The position numbers were made by a program, and so were the translations under genes. Positions 1-10,118 of a DNA stretch of 64,000 nt are shown here, one piece after another (position 1 is the first letter of the stretch; each line of letters begins with the position of its first letter). Source of the stretch: Rheinheimera faecalis (GTDB taxonomy: Bacteria > Pseudomonadota > Gammaproteobacteria > Enterobacterales > Alteromonadaceae); NCBI RefSeq assembly GCF_021290965.1, contig NZ_JAJOYT010000006.1, forward strand, positions 146,373-210,372, in the 5' to 3' direction. The notes beneath the pieces are model-generated. The model made no database searches. It saw nothing but the letters and a program-made list of their open reading frames with translations, and had not been told where the DNA came from.

Positions 1-2
1 AA

Positions 3-491
3 AAGTCAGTCAAACGTAAACTAAACGCTATTTGGCAGGAATTCAAAGGCAAAAATGTGTTGCTGGTAGATGACTCCATAGTTCGCGGTACCACCTCAGA
101 ACAAATCATTGATATGGCGCGTGAAGCGGGTGCAAAGAAAGTGTATTTCGCCTCTGCTGCTCCGGAAATTCGTTTCCCGAACGTATACGGTATTGATATG
201 CCATCGGCTAATGAGCTGATTGCTCATGGTCACGATGTGGAAAGCATCTGCAAAATCATTGGTGCTGATGGTTTGATTTTCCAGTCACTGGAAGATTTAG
301 TGGATGCAGTACGTTCACAAAATCCGGAACTGAAGCGTTTCGAGACCTCTGTGTTTGATGGTGTTTATGTGACTAACGACATTGATCAGGCTTACCTGAA
401 CCGTCTGGATGCACAACGTAATGAAGCTTCCAAACGCAAAAAAGAAGCTGAGTTATCTGCAAGTTTAGATTTGCATAACGAAGGCAACTGA
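3..491 (+). CDS. purF: Amidophosphoribosyltransferase, C-terminal part
   Basis: Catalyses the first committed step of purine synthesis, moving ammonia from glutamine onto PRPP. Only the C-terminal third is present; the frame is open from base 3 to the window edge, so the N-terminal glutaminase domain lies outside. The phosphoribosyltransferase signature [13 protein letters not shown] is followed by [18 protein letters not shown], both typical of enterobacterial-type PurF. A GTG at 57 is internal and is not the start. A rho-independent terminator follows about 25 bases after the stop, so this is the last gene of its transcript. Identification is by recognised sequence and is very secure. Confidence 0.97.
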   Translation, partial: KSVKRKLNAIWQEFKGKNVLLVDDSIVRGTTSEQIIDMAREAGAKKVYFASAAPEIRFPNVYGIDMPSANELIAHGHDVESICKIIGADGLIFQSLEDLVDAVRSQNPELKRFETSVFDGVYVTNDIDQAYLNRLDAQRNEASKRKKEAELSASLDLHNEGN

Positions 492-516
492 TTGGTCTGA
501 GCCAGACTTGTGAATT

Positions 517-550
517 AAAAAGGGGTCAGTTTTTAACTGGCCCCTTTTGT
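517..550 (+). terminator. Rho-independent terminator of purF
   Basis: GGGGTCAG pairs with CTGGCCCC (one G-T pair) around a short T/A loop, with A residues before and TTTTGTTTTT after. It sits just downstream of the purF stop and ahead of the end of the convergent YohC-like gene, so it may work in both directions. Confidence 0.85.
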
Positions 551-579
551 TTTTGTAAAATGGGTATCTGCAAAGCAAG

Positions 580-1179
580 CTAATGCGTAAAGGCAGGGCC
601 GAAACCGGAGCTCCATAAAATAGCGGTAGCAGTCATTACACAAACCAGCAGAATGAGGCCTGTGGTGACCACTGAGCTGGCATAAATAAAGCCACGTTCC
701 TCAGGAATATGCATCAGAATCGGCACACCCACATACAACAAATACACTGAATAAGTCAGTCCAGCTAATCCCACCAGCATGACAAACCAAAGTTCAGGAA
801 ATAAGGCGGCAAAACCCACCATAAAAAGTGGCGTCGAAGTATAAGAGGCCAATTCCAGTGTTTGGGTATATGTAGGTTCAGAGCCAAAGGTATGAGCCAT
901 CCAATGTGCTAAATAAGCTAGAGCGAAAACCCCACCTATTAAAGCAATATACATAGCGACAGAAAGCATCATGGCGCTTTCAGCAGTTAAACGTATAGGT
1001 TCACCCACACCAATGCTCCAGCCTATATGCACTGCCGAATAATAAGCACAGAGAGAAGGTATTAAGGCGACCAGCAGGATATGAATTAAACTGTATCTGA
1101 AACTTTCGTGACGTGCGTCTATCGTATGCCATTCTTCTTTGGGATGGGCATACAGCCCCCATAAGTGATTTAGAATCAT
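580..1179 (-). CDS. YIP1-family inner membrane protein (YohC-like)
   Basis: 199 residues, close to E. coli YohC in length and in motifs: N-terminal LWGLYAHPKEEW, then TPLFMVGFAALFP and YLLYVGVPILM. About five hydrophobic segments can be seen, near residues 30-50, 68-95, 115-135, 137-160 and 170-192, so it is an integral inner membrane protein. The function of this family in bacteria is not established. The start is supported by AAGGA eight bases upstream of the ATG. It is transcribed alone and convergent to purF. Family assignment is good, role unknown. Confidence 0.8.
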   Translation of the reverse strand: MILNHLWGLYAHPKEEWHTIDARHESFRYSLIHILLVALIPSLCAYYSAVHIGWSIGVGEPIRLTAESAMMLSVAMYIALIGGVFALAYLAHWMAHTFGSEPTYTQTLELASYTSTPLFMVGFAALFPELWFVMLVGLAGLTYSVYLLYVGVPILMHIPEERGFIYASSVVTTGLILLVCVMTATAILWSSGFGPAFTH

Positions 1180-1355
1180 AGTTGTTATCCTTGGCTACTA
1201 CGTTGTTCATTACAGGGCCACACAACAAACCCTTACCTTTGTTATGGCTAATAGATGCGTGTTCGTCAAGTTTGGAGCGGAAAATCTGCAGCGAAGAAGA
1301 ACGGCATGTATCGGGTTAACTGACACATGCGTTTAAAGAACAGAAAATAGCAGTT

Positions 1356-2123
1356 TTAAATAGCCGGAGCAGGAGCTCCGCTATGGAATTTAAAGTCCGG
1401 ATCCGGGTTTGAAATCAGCTCTGCTTCGAGTTTGCCAAAAAAGCGGACCCGCTCTGTGATATCTGATTTGGAAATCACCTGCGCCAGTTCCAGATAGTCG
1501 GCAAAATGCCGTGCTTCTGAGCGTAACAAGGAGGTGTAAAAGCTGGCTAACTCCGGATCAACACATTCAGCGAGTTTGGCGAAACGCTCACAGGAGCGGG
1601 CTTCGATATAAGCACCACAAATCAGTTTATCGATCAGAATTTGTGGCTCATGGGTTTTGCAGTTTTGGATAAGCGTTTTGGCATAACGGCTGGCACTGAT
1701 ATTTTCGTAAGGAATACCGCGGCTTTGCATAATCTCCAGCACCTGACAAAAATGGTGCAGCTCTTCGCGTATTAACAATACCATGCGGTCGATAATACGA
1801 TCGGAGTGCGCAAAATCAGAACGGCCAATAATGCTTTTATTCAGTTTTTCAGCCTGCTTCAAGCCCTGAATATCACCATCAAACCGATAGGCGAAGTCTT
1901 CAAAAGGTTTCAGCCAGTTCAGTAAGGTTAAAGAGCTGTCTTTATCACAGGCATAACGACGCAGCAGATACATGGCTGTTTGCGCCGCTTTTAATTCGCA
2001 GATTAAGTGGTCCTGTAATAAAACCGCCAACCGCTCTGGTTTCTGCGCTTCGACTATCCAGCTGTCCGGGGTTTCACACTGTAAAAACTGATGAATGGGC
2101 TGAAGTAATTCGGTAAAGCTCAT
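1356..2123 (-). CDS. miaE: tRNA-(ms2io6A)-hydroxylase MiaE
   Basis: A non-haem diiron monooxygenase that hydroxylates the isopentenyl group of ms2i6A at position 37 of tRNAs reading U-starting codons. The diiron ligand pattern is visible: an early Glu in ICELKAAQ, EELHHF (ExxH), then EARSCERFA and SEARHF (ExxH). The start chosen is the ATG before SFTELLQ, giving 255 residues; the longer open frame starts within lpxH and would add 32 unrelated residues. It lies 13 bases behind lpxH, so ppiB-lpxH-miaE form one minus-strand operon. MiaE is present in Salmonella and many Alteromonadales but absent from E. coli K-12. Confidence 0.93.
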   Translation of the reverse strand: MSFTELLQPIHQFLQCETPDSWIVEAQKPERLAVLLQDHLICELKAAQTAMYLLRRYACDKDSSLTLLNWLKPFEDFAYRFDGDIQGLKQAEKLNKSIIGRSDFAHSDRIIDRMVLLIREELHHFCQVLEIMQSRGIPYENISASRYAKTLIQNCKTHEPQILIDKLICGAYIEARSCERFAKLAECVDPELASFYTSLLRSEARHFADYLELAQVISKSDITERVRFFGKLEAELISNPDPDFKFHSGAPAPAI

Positions 2124-2136
2124 AAAGATCTCAGCA

Positions 2137-2880
2137 TTAAGCCTGGGACAAGGGGTTGAAGTGTAGTTGCCAGCCGTCCGCTGACACATCCAGATAAGAA
2201 CTCTGACTGTACCAGTCACCTAACACATAACGTTGTGCTGCGCTGCCATCGGCAAGTTGTAATGGGTGCACTGCAGGTCTGTGGGTATGACCATGAATTA
2301 AATGCTGCACCTGATACTGGCTCATCACTTTAGGTACTTCATCTGGCGTAACATCCATAATGTCAGATGTTTTGCCTTTTTTGTCCATAGCGCTGACCCG
2401 ACGGGCTTTGCGAGCCAGATGTTGCCGGTACCATAGCGGTAACGATAATATGAGCTTTTGCCACCATTTTTGATCCCACCAGGCGCGAAACTTCTGATAA
2501 CCAATGTCCAGAGTGCAAAGTGAATCACCATGCATCAATAAAGTGGGAGTGCCGTATAAATCGACTACGGTCAGAGGCGCCAGCAACTGCATGCCAGAGC
2601 GCTTAGCAAATTTTTTTCCGAGTAAAAAGTCGCGGTTGCCATGACAAAAATAAACCGGCACAGCCTGAGCTGTTAAGGCTTTGATGGCTGTTGCAACTTC
2701 GGTCAGTAAAGGCGAGGGGTTATCATCACCAATCCAGACTTCAAACAAATCGCCCAGAATATAAAGCGCATCAGCATTGGCTGCCTTTTGCTGTAAAAAA
2801 AGCAAAAACGCCGCGGTAATATCCGGGCGTTGTTCGCTTAAATGCAGATCGGCAATAAAAAGGCAGTGGCCTTTAGCCAT
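2137..2880 (-). CDS. lpxH: UDP-2,3-diacylglucosamine hydrolase
   Basis: Cleaves the pyrophosphate of UDP-2,3-diacylglucosamine to give lipid X, the fourth step of lipid A synthesis, at the inner face of the cytoplasmic membrane. The calcineurin-type metallophosphoesterase motifs are all present in order: ADLHLSE (D11, H13), [25 protein letters not shown] and HGHTHRP near residue 197. At 247 residues it has the usual family length. Its first 8 bases overlap the end of ppiB, which suggests translational coupling; no strong ribosome site is visible. Downstream is miaE in the same operon. Confidence 0.97.
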   Translation of the reverse strand: MAKGHCLFIADLHLSEQRPDITAAFLLFLQQKAANADALYILGDLFEVWIGDDNPSPLLTEVATAIKALTAQAVPVYFCHGNRDFLLGKKFAKRSGMQLLAPLTVVDLYGTPTLLMHGDSLCTLDIGYQKFRAWWDQKWWQKLILSLPLWYRQHLARKARRVSAMDKKGKTSDIMDVTPDEVPKVMSQYQVQHLIHGHTHRPAVHPLQLADGSAAQRYVLGDWYSQSSYLDVSADGWQLHFNPLSQA

Positions 2881-3367
2881 GGATTTCTGCTTTTTCGATG
2901 ATCACGGCATCGTTTGGTACATCAGCATGGCCAAACTTGCGTCCTGTAGACACAGTTTTGATTTTGTTAATCACATCCATGCCTTCGACTACTTCACCAA
3001 ATACACAATAACCCCAGCCCTGAGAAGTTTCTGAGCTGAAATCTAAAAAGTCGTTATTGGCTACGTTAATAAAGAACTGGCAGGTCGCAGAATGTGGATC
3101 GCTGGTGCGGGCCATAGCTACAGTGCCGGCTTTGTTAGCCACTTTGTTATTTGCTTCGTTTTTGATCGGTTTGCCCGGGTCTTTTTGTTCCATTTCAGGA
3201 GTGAAACCACCGCCCTGGATCATAAAGCCATTGATCACACGGTGAAAAATGGTGTTGTCATAAAAACCTTCTTTTACGTAGTTCAGAAAGTTTTCTACTG
3301 TTGCAGGGGCTTTGTCGGCAAATAATGCCAGTTTAATAACACCAAAATTGGTATGTAAGCTAACCAT
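2873..3367 (-). CDS. ppiB: Peptidyl-prolyl cis-trans isomerase B (cyclophilin)
   Basis: Cytoplasmic cyclophilin that speeds cis-trans isomerisation of proline peptide bonds. The cyclophilin core is clear: [38 protein letters not shown] and [14 protein letters not shown], with the catalytic Arg in FHRV. The ATG at 3367 is preferred over one six bases upstream because AGGAG lies about 6 bases before it, while the upstream ATG would touch that site; this gives 164 residues, matching E. coli PpiB. First gene of ppiB-lpxH-miaE, divergent from cysS with a 139-base promoter region between. Confidence 0.96.
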   Translation of the reverse strand: MVSLHTNFGVIKLALFADKAPATVENFLNYVKEGFYDNTIFHRVINGFMIQGGGFTPEMEQKDPGKPIKNEANNKVANKAGTVAMARTSDPHSATCQFFINVANNDFLDFSSETSQGWGYCVFGEVVEGMDVINKIKTVSTGRKFGHADVPNDAVIIEKAEIHG

Positions 3368-3506
3368 GATCATCTCCTATGGCTTAAAAACGGCGATAGT
3401 GTACCGCAGCTGTGGTAGATAACAAAGCGAGGATAGCTCAAGGCATTTGCTGATGTTACACTGTTACGCTTTGTGATTGCCGTTTTGATGATTTCCCGAG
3501 GAGCCC

Positions 3507-4886
3507 ATGCTACAGATTTTTAACACCCTGACCCGTAAAAAAGAGTCCTTTGTGCCTTTAGTGCCTGGCAAAGTTTCTATGTATGTCTGCGGCATCACTA
3601 TTTATGATTTCTGTCATGTTGGCCACGCCCGTACTTATGTGGCTTTTGATGTAATGAACCGTTACTTACGTTTCAGCGGTTATGACGTCACTTATGTGCG
3701 TAACATCACAGATGTAGACGACAAAATTATCAAACGTGCCAATGAAAACGGCGAAAGCTGTGACGCTTTAACGGCCCGTTATACTGTTGCTATGCATGAT
3801 GACTTTAACGCGCTGGGGTTAATGCCTGCCGATATTGAACCTCGCGTCACGACTCATATGGCCGAAATCATTGAGCTGATTGAAACTTTAGTGGCGAAAG
3901 GTTATGCCTATATAGCCTCTGACGGTGACGTACTCTTTGATGTCAGTAAATATGAAGCTTATGGACAGCTTAGTCAGCAGAATCTGGACATGTTGCAATC
4001 TGGCGCCCGTGTAGAGATTGATCAGGCCAAAGACGATCCACTGGATTTTGTATTGTGGAAAATGGCCAAGCCAAATGAGCCAAGCTGGTCATCGCCATGG
4101 GGCGAAGGCCGTCCAGGCTGGCATATCGAATGTTCGGCCATGAGTGCAAAACATTTAGGCAAGCATTTTGATATTCACGGTGGTGGTTCAGATTTACAGT
4201 TCCCGCACCATGAAAACGAAATTGCTCAGTCCTGCTGCGCTCATGACACTCCGTACGTCAATACCTGGATCCATACAGGTATGGTGCAGGTGGATAAAGA
4301 AAAGATGTCTAAATCCTTAGGCAACTTCTTTACTGTGAAAGATGTGCTGGCAGATTACAACGCTGAAGCTGTGCGTTATTTCCTGATTTCCAGCCATTAC
4401 CGCAGCCAGCTGAACTACTCGGCTGAAAACTTACTGCAGGCGCATTCAGCTTTAGGCCGTTTGTATACAGCTTTGCGTGAAGTAAAAGCTGCGACAGACG
4501 TCGATATGAATAACGATTACGTCAAAACCTTCCGTGCTGCTATGGATGACGACTTCAATACAGCCCTGGCTTTGCCTGTGTTATTTGAACTGGCGCGTGA
4601 TATCAACAAAGAAAAAGCTACAGATCCAGCTAAAGCTTCACAACTGGCAGGCTTGCTGATTAAACTTGGTAGTGTGATGGGTATTTTGCAGGGCGATGCA
4701 GAGAGCTTTTTACAGTCGGGTACAGATTCAGATGATGTGGCTGAAATTGAAGCTTTAATTACACAGCGTAATACTGCGCGTGCTAACAAAGACTGGGCTG
4801 CGGCTGATGCTGCCCGTGACGCTTTGGTGGCTAAGGGTATTATTCTGGAAGATAAAGCAGGTGTTACCACCTGGCGTCGGGGTTAA
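3507..4886 (+). CDS. cysS: Cysteinyl-tRNA synthetase
   Basis: Class I aminoacyl-tRNA synthetase charging tRNA-Cys in the cytoplasm. The HIGH-type motif is HVGH at 37-40 and KMSKS is at 266-270, the same positions as in E. coli. The zinc ligand Cys28 lies in [10 protein letters not shown]; further ligands sit in WHIECSAMS and the HHENE segment. 459 residues, the standard length. CGAGGAG lies directly upstream of the ATG. Divergent from ppiB and convergent with folD, as commonly seen in gammaproteobacteria. Confidence 0.98.
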   Translation: MLQIFNTLTRKKESFVPLVPGKVSMYVCGITIYDFCHVGHARTYVAFDVMNRYLRFSGYDVTYVRNITDVDDKIIKRANENGESCDALTARYTVAMHDDFNALGLMPADIEPRVTTHMAEIIELIETLVAKGYAYIASDGDVLFDVSKYEAYGQLSQQNLDMLQSGARVEIDQAKDDPLDFVLWKMAKPNEPSWSSPWGEGRPGWHIECSAMSAKHLGKHFDIHGGGSDLQFPHHENEIAQSCCAHDTPYVNTWIHTGMVQVDKEKMSKSLGNFFTVKDVLADYNAEAVRYFLISSHYRSQLNYSAENLLQAHSALGRLYTALREVKAATDVDMNNDYVKTFRAAMDDDFNTALALPVLFELARDINKEKATDPAKASQLAGLLIKLGSVMGILQGDAESFLQSGTDSDDVAEIEALITQRNTARANKDWAAADAARDALVAKGIILEDKAGVTTWRRG

Positions 4887-4889
4887 ACA

Positions 4890-4986
4890 GTGTCAGAGCT
4901 TAGGCTCTGACACTTCAGTTCGAAACTTAATTTAATCTGCTTCTAAGATAAATTCGATATATGGGTCAGAGCCAAGGCTCTGACCC
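4890..4986. repeat. Pair of REP-like palindromes between cysS and folD
   Basis: Two related perfect inverted repeats stand about 50 bases apart. The first has GTGTCAGAGC / GCTCTGACAC arms (4890-4899, 4904-4913) with a 4-base loop. The second has GGGTCAGAGCC / GGCTCTGACCC arms (4963-4973, 4976-4986) with a 2-base loop. They share the core GTCAGAGC. No T-run follows either, so they are not typical terminators; they resemble REP/BIME elements placed between convergent genes. Confidence 0.7.
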
Positions 4987-4995
4987 GAAATAAAA

Positions 4996-5853
4996 TTACT
5001 GATCGTGGAATTGCTCGCACGCTTCTAAGGTATTTTCAATCAGGCAGGCTACTGTCATTGGGCCTACACCACCAGGCACTGGCGTAATAAAGCGCGCATG
5101 CTCTTTGGCTTTATCAAATTCAACGTCACCGACCAGTTTGCCGGACTCCAAACGGTTAATACCCACATCAATCACCAGCGCACCAGGCTTAATCCAGTCG
5201 CCTGGAATAAATTCTGGCTTACCTACGGCCACCACCACTAAATCAGCGCGGCGTACATGCTGCTCAAGCTGTTTGGTGAACTTATGACAGACAGTGGTAG
5301 TGCAACCTGCTAACAACAGCTCCAGCGCCATAGGGCGGCCTACAATGTTGGAAGCGCCGACAACTACTGCATCCATGCCACGGATTTGAATACCAGTGCT
5401 TTGCAACAGTTTAATGATGCCTTTTGGTGTGCAAGGGCGAAGGGCGGGCATACGCTGAGCTAAACGGCCAATATTGTAAGGGTGGAAACCATCTACATCT
5501 TTCAGTGGATTGATACGCTCCAGAATGGCCGAAGCGTCTAAACCTGCGGGCAAAGGCAATTGCACCAGAATACCGTCTACTTTGCTATCCGCATTTAAAG
5601 TATCGATTAAATCAAATAACTCTTGTTGAGTCGTGCCTGATGGCAAATCGTAAGAGAAGGATTCAAAGCCTACTTCTTCACAAGCTTTACGTTTACTGCC
5701 TACATAGACCTGAGACGCAGCATCCATACCTACCAGTACTACCGCAAGGCCCGGGGCTCTTTTTCCTGCTGCAAGGCGTTGCTGAACCCTTAATGCGACC
5801 TGTTGACGGGTAGATTGAGCTACCGCTTTGCCATCTATGATTTGTGCTGCCAT
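4996..5853 (-). CDS. folD: Methylenetetrahydrofolate dehydrogenase / cyclohydrolase
   Basis: Bifunctional enzyme of one-carbon metabolism that interconverts 5,10-methylene-, methenyl- and 10-formyl-tetrahydrofolate and so supplies formyl units to purine enzymes such as PurN. Visible are the active-site Tyr50 and Lys54 in [20 protein letters not shown], the [13 protein letters not shown] segment, the Rossmann motif [14 protein letters not shown], and [12 protein letters not shown] near the C-terminus. 285 residues is the normal length. Single minus-strand gene convergent with cysS. Confidence 0.98.
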   Translation of the reverse strand: MAAQIIDGKAVAQSTRQQVALRVQQRLAAGKRAPGLAVVLVGMDAASQVYVGSKRKACEEVGFESFSYDLPSGTTQQELFDLIDTLNADSKVDGILVQLPLPAGLDASAILERINPLKDVDGFHPYNIGRLAQRMPALRPCTPKGIIKLLQSTGIQIRGMDAVVVGASNIVGRPMALELLLAGCTTTVCHKFTKQLEQHVRRADLVVVAVGKPEFIPGDWIKPGALVIDVGINRLESGKLVGDVEFDKAKEHARFITPVPGGVGPMTVACLIENTLEACEQFHDQ

Positions 5854-6038
5854 AAAACTGCTCTGTTGACCTGAAATCTGAGGATTTGTATTTTCGCACA
5901 GCTACGCCAAAGAGGCCAAGCAGATCAGTTTAAGTAGCGTAAAAAGTTAAAAAATCAGCATATTTTCACCGTATTGGTCGCTTTTATGACAAATGGGTTC
6001 AAATATTAAGCAATCAGTTTTTTAGCTGCAAAAAAGGT

Positions 6039-6067
6039 TTGACGCTCCAGGGCTTGGGCTGTAATAT
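6039..6067 (+). promoter_or_regulatory. Sigma-70 promoter of the tRNA-Pro/Arg/His/Pro operon
   Basis: TTGACG (6039-6044), a 17-base spacer, then TAATAT (6062-6067). The GC-rich TCCGCCCC just after the -10 box resembles the discriminator of stringently controlled stable RNA promoters. The first tRNA begins 30 bases downstream. Confidence 0.85.
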
Positions 6068-6096
6068 TCCGCCCCGTTGCAGTAGTGTAGCGAAGT

Positions 6097-6173
6097 CGGT
6101 GATTAGCGCAGCTTGGTAGCGCACTTGGTTTGGGTCCAAGGGGTCGCAAGTTCGAATCTTGCATCACCGACCA
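6097..6173 (+). tRNA. tRNA-Pro (anticodon TGG), copy 1
   Basis: 77 bases including the encoded CCA. The acceptor arm CGGTGAT pairs with ATCACCG; the anticodon stem CTTGG/CCAAG encloses a loop with TGG; the T loop is TTCGAAT. Identical in sequence to the copy at 6403-6479. First gene of a four-tRNA operon. Confidence 0.97.
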
Positions 6174-6202
6174 TTTAAGAGAGCCTAAGGGCCTCGAATT
6201 TG

Positions 6203-6279
<77 letters not shown>

Positions 6280-6305
6280 TTGCAACATTAGTAAAGTTCT
6301 ACCGT

Positions 6306-6382
6306 GGTGGCTGTAGCTCAGTTGGTAGAGTCCCGGATTGTGATTCCGGTTGTCGTGGGTTCGAGCCCCATCAGCCACCCCA
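6306..6382 (+). tRNA. tRNA-His (anticodon GTG)
   Basis: GTGGCTG pairs with CAGCCAC; the extra 5' G at 6306 can pair with discriminator C73, the hallmark of tRNA-His. Anticodon stem CCGGA/TCCGG encloses GTG; CCA is encoded. Confidence 0.97.
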
Positions 6383-6402
6383 TTTTAGACTGGTTTATAT
6401 GT

Positions 6403-6479
6403 CGGTGATTAGCGCAGCTTGGTAGCGCACTTGGTTTGGGTCCAAGGGGTCGCAAGTTCGAATCTTGCATCACCGACCA
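6403..6479 (+). tRNA. tRNA-Pro (anticodon TGG), copy 2
   Basis: Identical over 77 bases to the copy at 6097-6173; flanking sequences differ, so only the gene is duplicated. Last tRNA of the operon, followed by a terminator. Confidence 0.97.
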
Positions 6480-6498
6480 TTCTCCCGGTCAAAACAAT

Positions 6499-6521
6499 AA
6501 CAGCAGCAATGCTGTTTTTTG
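6499..6521 (+). terminator. Terminator of the tRNA-Pro/Arg/His/Pro operon
   Basis: AACAGCA and TGCTGTT pair around GCAA, followed by TTTT. Located 20 bases after the last tRNA. Confidence 0.8.
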
Positions 6522-6658
6522 CTTTCTGGCGTTCTGAAAAGCTGCGACACCAAAAACAACACACAAAATCCGCACCTCTGCTTCCGGTTAAATAATCCTT
6601 CTGGTCTGTTACGCTTTCCCTTATTCAACGCTCTTATCTATGAATTTTTGCAGGCAAT

Positions 6659-6683
6659 AAAAAAGCCTGCACAGGGCAGGCTT
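6659..6683 (-). terminator. Terminator of fadE
   Basis: Read on the minus strand, GCCTGC pairs with GCAGGC around a 5-base loop and is followed by six T. It begins about 20 bases after the fadE stop. Confidence 0.85.
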
Positions 6684-6702
6684 CTTAATGATCTATTGCA
6701 GC

Positions 6703-9165
6703 TTAAGCGGCAACAGACTTAGCTTTTGGCTTTTTATCAAACAGTGACTTATCTGCAGCCAGCTCCAGTGGGTCAAAATCATCCACGTTAATGGTGTGCA
6801 GACGGCCTTGTTCAGCCACTCGCAGCTTCTCTGCTTCAGCTTCGGTGATCACACCCAGCTCTAAGCCTAAAGCAGCCACTTCGTGTAAGCGGAAGAATGG
6901 CAGGCGTTTATTCGCTGCATGCACCACTTTGTCGAAGATGGGTTCAGCGGCCAGAATATCCGTCAGGGCTTTTTCAATTAAACCGATCTGGTTGTTTGGT
7001 TCCAGCGTCAGATAGACGTTCGTTGCTAAGCGGCTGCGGGCTTCACAAGGTGTTTGCATAATGCGCGACACCTGATGATCCAGCTGATCCGAAGGCTTAC
7101 GTAAAGTACGACCCCAAGGGAACAACAGCTTACCTAAGACTGAACCTACGATACGATTCGGGAAGTTATCTAACATTTCATCCAAAGCCACCTGAGCTTT
7201 GTACATATTGTCTTCACAAGCCCATTGCACTAAAGGTAAATCCTGCGCCGGACGACCGTCGTCGTTAAAACGCTTCAGTACAGAAGAGGTCAGATACAAC
7301 ATGGATAACATATCGCCTAAACGGGCAGAGATACGTTCACGGCGTTTTAAGTCACCGCCCATGGTACCCATAGCAACATCAGACATTAACGCCAACGCAG
7401 CGCTGTATCTGTTCATTTGTTTATAGTACTTAGCTGTTGCATCTGCATACGGGCTGGCAGAGAAGGCTGAATTGCTTAAGCCTAACCATAAAGCACGGAA
7501 GAAGTTGCTGATGCTAAAACCTATATGGCCAAATAAAGCACGGTCAAAGGCAGTCACAGCAGCGCGTTCGTCTTCTAAACCTGCAGCCTGTAATTCAGCC
7601 AATACAAATGGATGGCAACGAATTGCACCCTGACCATAAATAATCATATTACGGGTCAGTATGTTTGCACCTTCTACTGTGATAGCAACCGGAGCACCCT
7701 GATAACCACGGGCCAAATAGTTGTTCGGACCCATACAGATGCCTTTACCACCGTGAATATCCATCGCATCAATAGTGACCTGACGCATACGCTCTGTCAT
7801 ATGGTATTTAGTGATAGCCGAAATAACAGATGGCTTTTCGCCTAAGTCGATAGAACCTACCGACATAGTAGTCGAGGCTTCAGCCATATAGGCATAACCG
7901 CCAATACGGGCTAAGGCTTCTTCAATACCTTCCATTTTACCTATAGGCAGTTTGAACTGGCGACGGATACGGGCATAAGCACCAGTTAACAACGCAGCAG
8001 CTTTGATACCACCAGTGCTGTTTGAAGGCAGAGTGATAGCACGGCCTACAGACAAACATTCCACCAGCATACGCCAGCCCTGACCAGCCATCTTCGGACC
8101 ACCAATAATGTAATCCAGCGGCACAAATACCTCTTCACCCTGAGTAGGACCATTCTGGAATGGTACGTTCAGCGGGAAGTGACGACGACCAATTTTTACG
8201 CCTGGTGTAGAGACAGGGATTAAAGCACAAGTGATGCCTAAATCTTTTTTATCGCCTAATAAACCGTCCGGATCCTGCATCTTAAATGCTAAACCCAATA
8301 CAGTAGCGATAGGAGCCAGCGTGATATAACGCTTGTTCCAGGTCAGGCGCATACCGATAATTTCCTGGCCTTCCCATTCGCCTTTACAGACTATACCCAC
8401 GTCCGGGATAGCGCCGGCATCAGAACCAGCTTCAGGGCTGGTTAAGGCAAAACAAGGAATTTCTAAACCTTTGGCCAAACGGGGCAGGTAGTGGTCCTGC
8501 TGCTCTTTGGTACCATAATGTTGTAACAGCTCGCCTGGGCCTAACGAGTTAGGTACACCAACGACGCTGGATAACACCATACTTTTGCTGGTTAATTTTT
8601 GCAGTACACAAGACTGGGCATAAGCAGAGAATTCCAGACCACCGTATTGCTTTTTGATGATCATCGCAAAGAAGCCGTGGTCTTTTAAGTACTGGTACAC
8701 TTCTGGTGATAAGTCAGCACGTTCGTGTGTGGTGTGCCAGTCGTCTACTATGGCCAATAACTCTTCACAAGGGCCATCTAAAAACGCCTGCTCTTCAGCA
8801 CTTAAACGTGGTTTTGGATAATTGTGCAGCTTATGCCAATCCGGAGTGCCACGGAATAAATCGCCTTCCCACCAGGTGGTGCCTGCATCAATGGCTTCTT
8901 TTTCTGTGGTCGACATTTCCGGCATGATTTTGCGGTACAGTTTTAACAAAGGTTTGGTTAAATACTGTTGACGTATGCTGGCTACATTCAGAGGTACAGC
9001 CACAACCAAAAACAGGATCCAGCTAATCACACCCACTGTATCGGTAAAAGTTGCAACTGCTAATAAAGCAGCAATCAACGCTGTAAACATAGTTAAACTT
9101 GCTCTGTGGTAGGCGAGCACGGCGACTGTGCCAAGCAAGGCTACCCAAAAAATCAACACATCCAT
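6703..9165 (-). CDS. fadE: Acyl-CoA dehydrogenase FadE
   Basis: Catalyses the first, FAD-dependent step of beta-oxidation, acyl-CoA to trans-2-enoyl-CoA. At 820 residues it belongs to the large FadE type (E. coli 814) with an N-terminal hydrophobic region (two to three segments in residues 1-65) that likely anchors it to the inner membrane. The dehydrogenase core includes [14 protein letters not shown] and [12 protein letters not shown]; the catalytic Glu is probably that in VEGANILTR, near residue 498, next to [14 protein letters not shown]. The ATG is preceded by CAGGAGT. A FadR-like operator lies 15-35 bases upstream. The divergent neighbour is a YafJ-type protein, as near fadE in E. coli. 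Confidence 0.97.
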   Translation of the reverse strand: MDVLIFWVALLGTVAVLAYHRASLTMFTALIAALLAVATFTDTVGVISWILFLVVAVPLNVASIRQQYLTKPLLKLYRKIMPEMSTTEKEAIDAGTTWWEGDLFRGTPDWHKLHNYPKPRLSAEEQAFLDGPCEELLAIVDDWHTTHERADLSPEVYQYLKDHGFFAMIIKKQYGGLEFSAYAQSCVLQKLTSKSMVLSSVVGVPNSLGPGELLQHYGTKEQQDHYLPRLAKGLEIPCFALTSPEAGSDAGAIPDVGIVCKGEWEGQEIIGMRLTWNKRYITLAPIATVLGLAFKMQDPDGLLGDKKDLGITCALIPVSTPGVKIGRRHFPLNVPFQNGPTQGEEVFVPLDYIIGGPKMAGQGWRMLVECLSVGRAITLPSNSTGGIKAAALLTGAYARIRRQFKLPIGKMEGIEEALARIGGYAYMAEASTTMSVGSIDLGEKPSVISAITKYHMTERMRQVTIDAMDIHGGKGICMGPNNYLARGYQGAPVAITVEGANILTRNMIIYGQGAIRCHPFVLAELQAAGLEDERAAVTAFDRALFGHIGFSISNFFRALWLGLSNSAFSASPYADATAKYYKQMNRYSAALALMSDVAMGTMGGDLKRRERISARLGDMLSMLYLTSSVLKRFNDDGRPAQDLPLVQWACEDNMYKAQVALDEMLDNFPNRIVGSVLGKLLFPWGRTLRKPSDQLDHQVSRIMQTPCEARSRLATNVYLTLEPNNQIGLIEKALTDILAAEPIFDKVVHAANKRLPFFRLHEVAALGLELGVITEAEAEKLRVAEQGRLHTINVDDFDPLELAADKSLFDKKPKAKSVAA

Positions 9166-9179
9166 AATTTACTCCTGAG

Positions 9180-9200
9180 AACTAGAGGTCAGACCACTGT
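9180..9200 (-). promoter_or_regulatory. FadR-like operator upstream of fadE
   Basis: Read on the minus strand: AGTGGTCTGACCTCTAGTT, close to the known FadR consensus built on GGTCnGACC. The core GGTCAGACC lies at 9187-9195, between fadE and its likely promoter. A similar box lies near fadL at 54303-54318. Confidence 0.7.
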
Positions 9201-9325
9201 GGGCTTAGAGTAGTGTGCCTGTTGCAAAGATGCAAGTAATTCCTTACTTTGCACTCTGGTTTACTGTCAACTTTTGTTGCAGCTTCAGTGCGTCAGGTCA
9301 TCAAGTATAGGAAGCTATCTGATTT

Positions 9326-10090
9326 ATGTGTGAGTTATTAGGGATGTCCGCCAATGTGCCTACCGACATCTGCTTTAGTTTTAAAGGCTTAAGAGAACGT
9401 GGTGGCAAAACTGGTCCGCATAAAGATGGCTGGGGTGTGGCTTTTTATCAGGGCAAAGGAGTGAGCACCTTTAAAGATGCTGATCCGAGTTATCAATCTG
9501 AAATCGCCCGGCTTATCAGTGATTACCCCATTAAAAGTACAGCTGTGGTGGCGCATATCCGTCAGGCCAACAGTGGTGGAGTAGGGCTTGAAAACACTCA
9601 TCCCTTTACCCGCACTTTATGGGGGCGCTACTGGACTTATGCCCACAATGGTCAGTTACAGGGTTTCGAAACTTTACCGGTCGGGCAACATCATGTAGTG
9701 GGCCAAACTGACAGCGAACATGCGTTTTGTTATTTGTTGAATGCGCTCGAACAACAGTTTCCTGTTGCTCCTTCGAATATGAAACTGGCCTTTGATTACC
9801 TGGCAACCTTGTGTCCTGCTTTGCAGCAGCTTGGAGTGTTTAACCTGCTGCTGTCTGACGGTGATTATCTGCTGGCGTATTGCAGCACCAAATTGCATTG
9901 GATCACCAGAAGAGCACCTTTTGGTGTGGCTTTGCTGTCGGATATGGATGTAGACATTGATTTTTCAAAAGAAACCACTGAGAAGGATGTGGTGACTATT
10001 ATTGCTACTTTGCCGCTGACTTGTAACGAGCAATGGCAGGTCATGGAAAGTGGTCAGGCGCAGTTATTTAAAGCAGGAGAGCCGCAATAA
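9326..10090 (+). CDS. yafJ: Class II glutamine amidotransferase, YafJ family
   Basis: 254 residues starting MCELLGMSAN, so Cys2 becomes the N-terminal nucleophile after Met removal, as in all class II glutamine amidotransferases. Supporting motifs are DGWGVAFY, VAHIRQANSGG and YAHNGQLQGF, which form the glutamine pocket. The domain is not fused to a synthetase, and the physiological acceptor of YafJ proteins is not known. The gene is close to fadE, as in E. coli. A ribosome site GGAAG lies about 11 bases before the ATG, a little far. The stop codon lies in the loop of a terminator hairpin. Confidence 0.9.
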   Translation: MCELLGMSANVPTDICFSFKGLRERGGKTGPHKDGWGVAFYQGKGVSTFKDADPSYQSEIARLISDYPIKSTAVVAHIRQANSGGVGLENTHPFTRTLWGRYWTYAHNGQLQGFETLPVGQHHVVGQTDSEHAFCYLLNALEQQFPVAPSNMKLAFDYLATLCPALQQLGVFNLLLSDGDYLLAYCSTKLHWITRRAPFGVALLSDMDVDIDFSKETTEKDVVTIIATLPLTCNEQWQVMESGQAQLFKAGEPQ

Positions 10091-10101
10091 GCGGCTCTTT
10101 C
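10078..10101 (+). terminator. Terminator overlapping the yafJ stop codon
   Basis: AGAGCCGC (10078-10085) and GCGGCTCT (10091-10098) enclose AATAA, which contains the TAA stop; TTTC follows. The next gene is convergent, so it may act on both transcripts. Confidence 0.7.
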
Positions 10102-10118
10102 ATGGATGTTTTAAAGCT

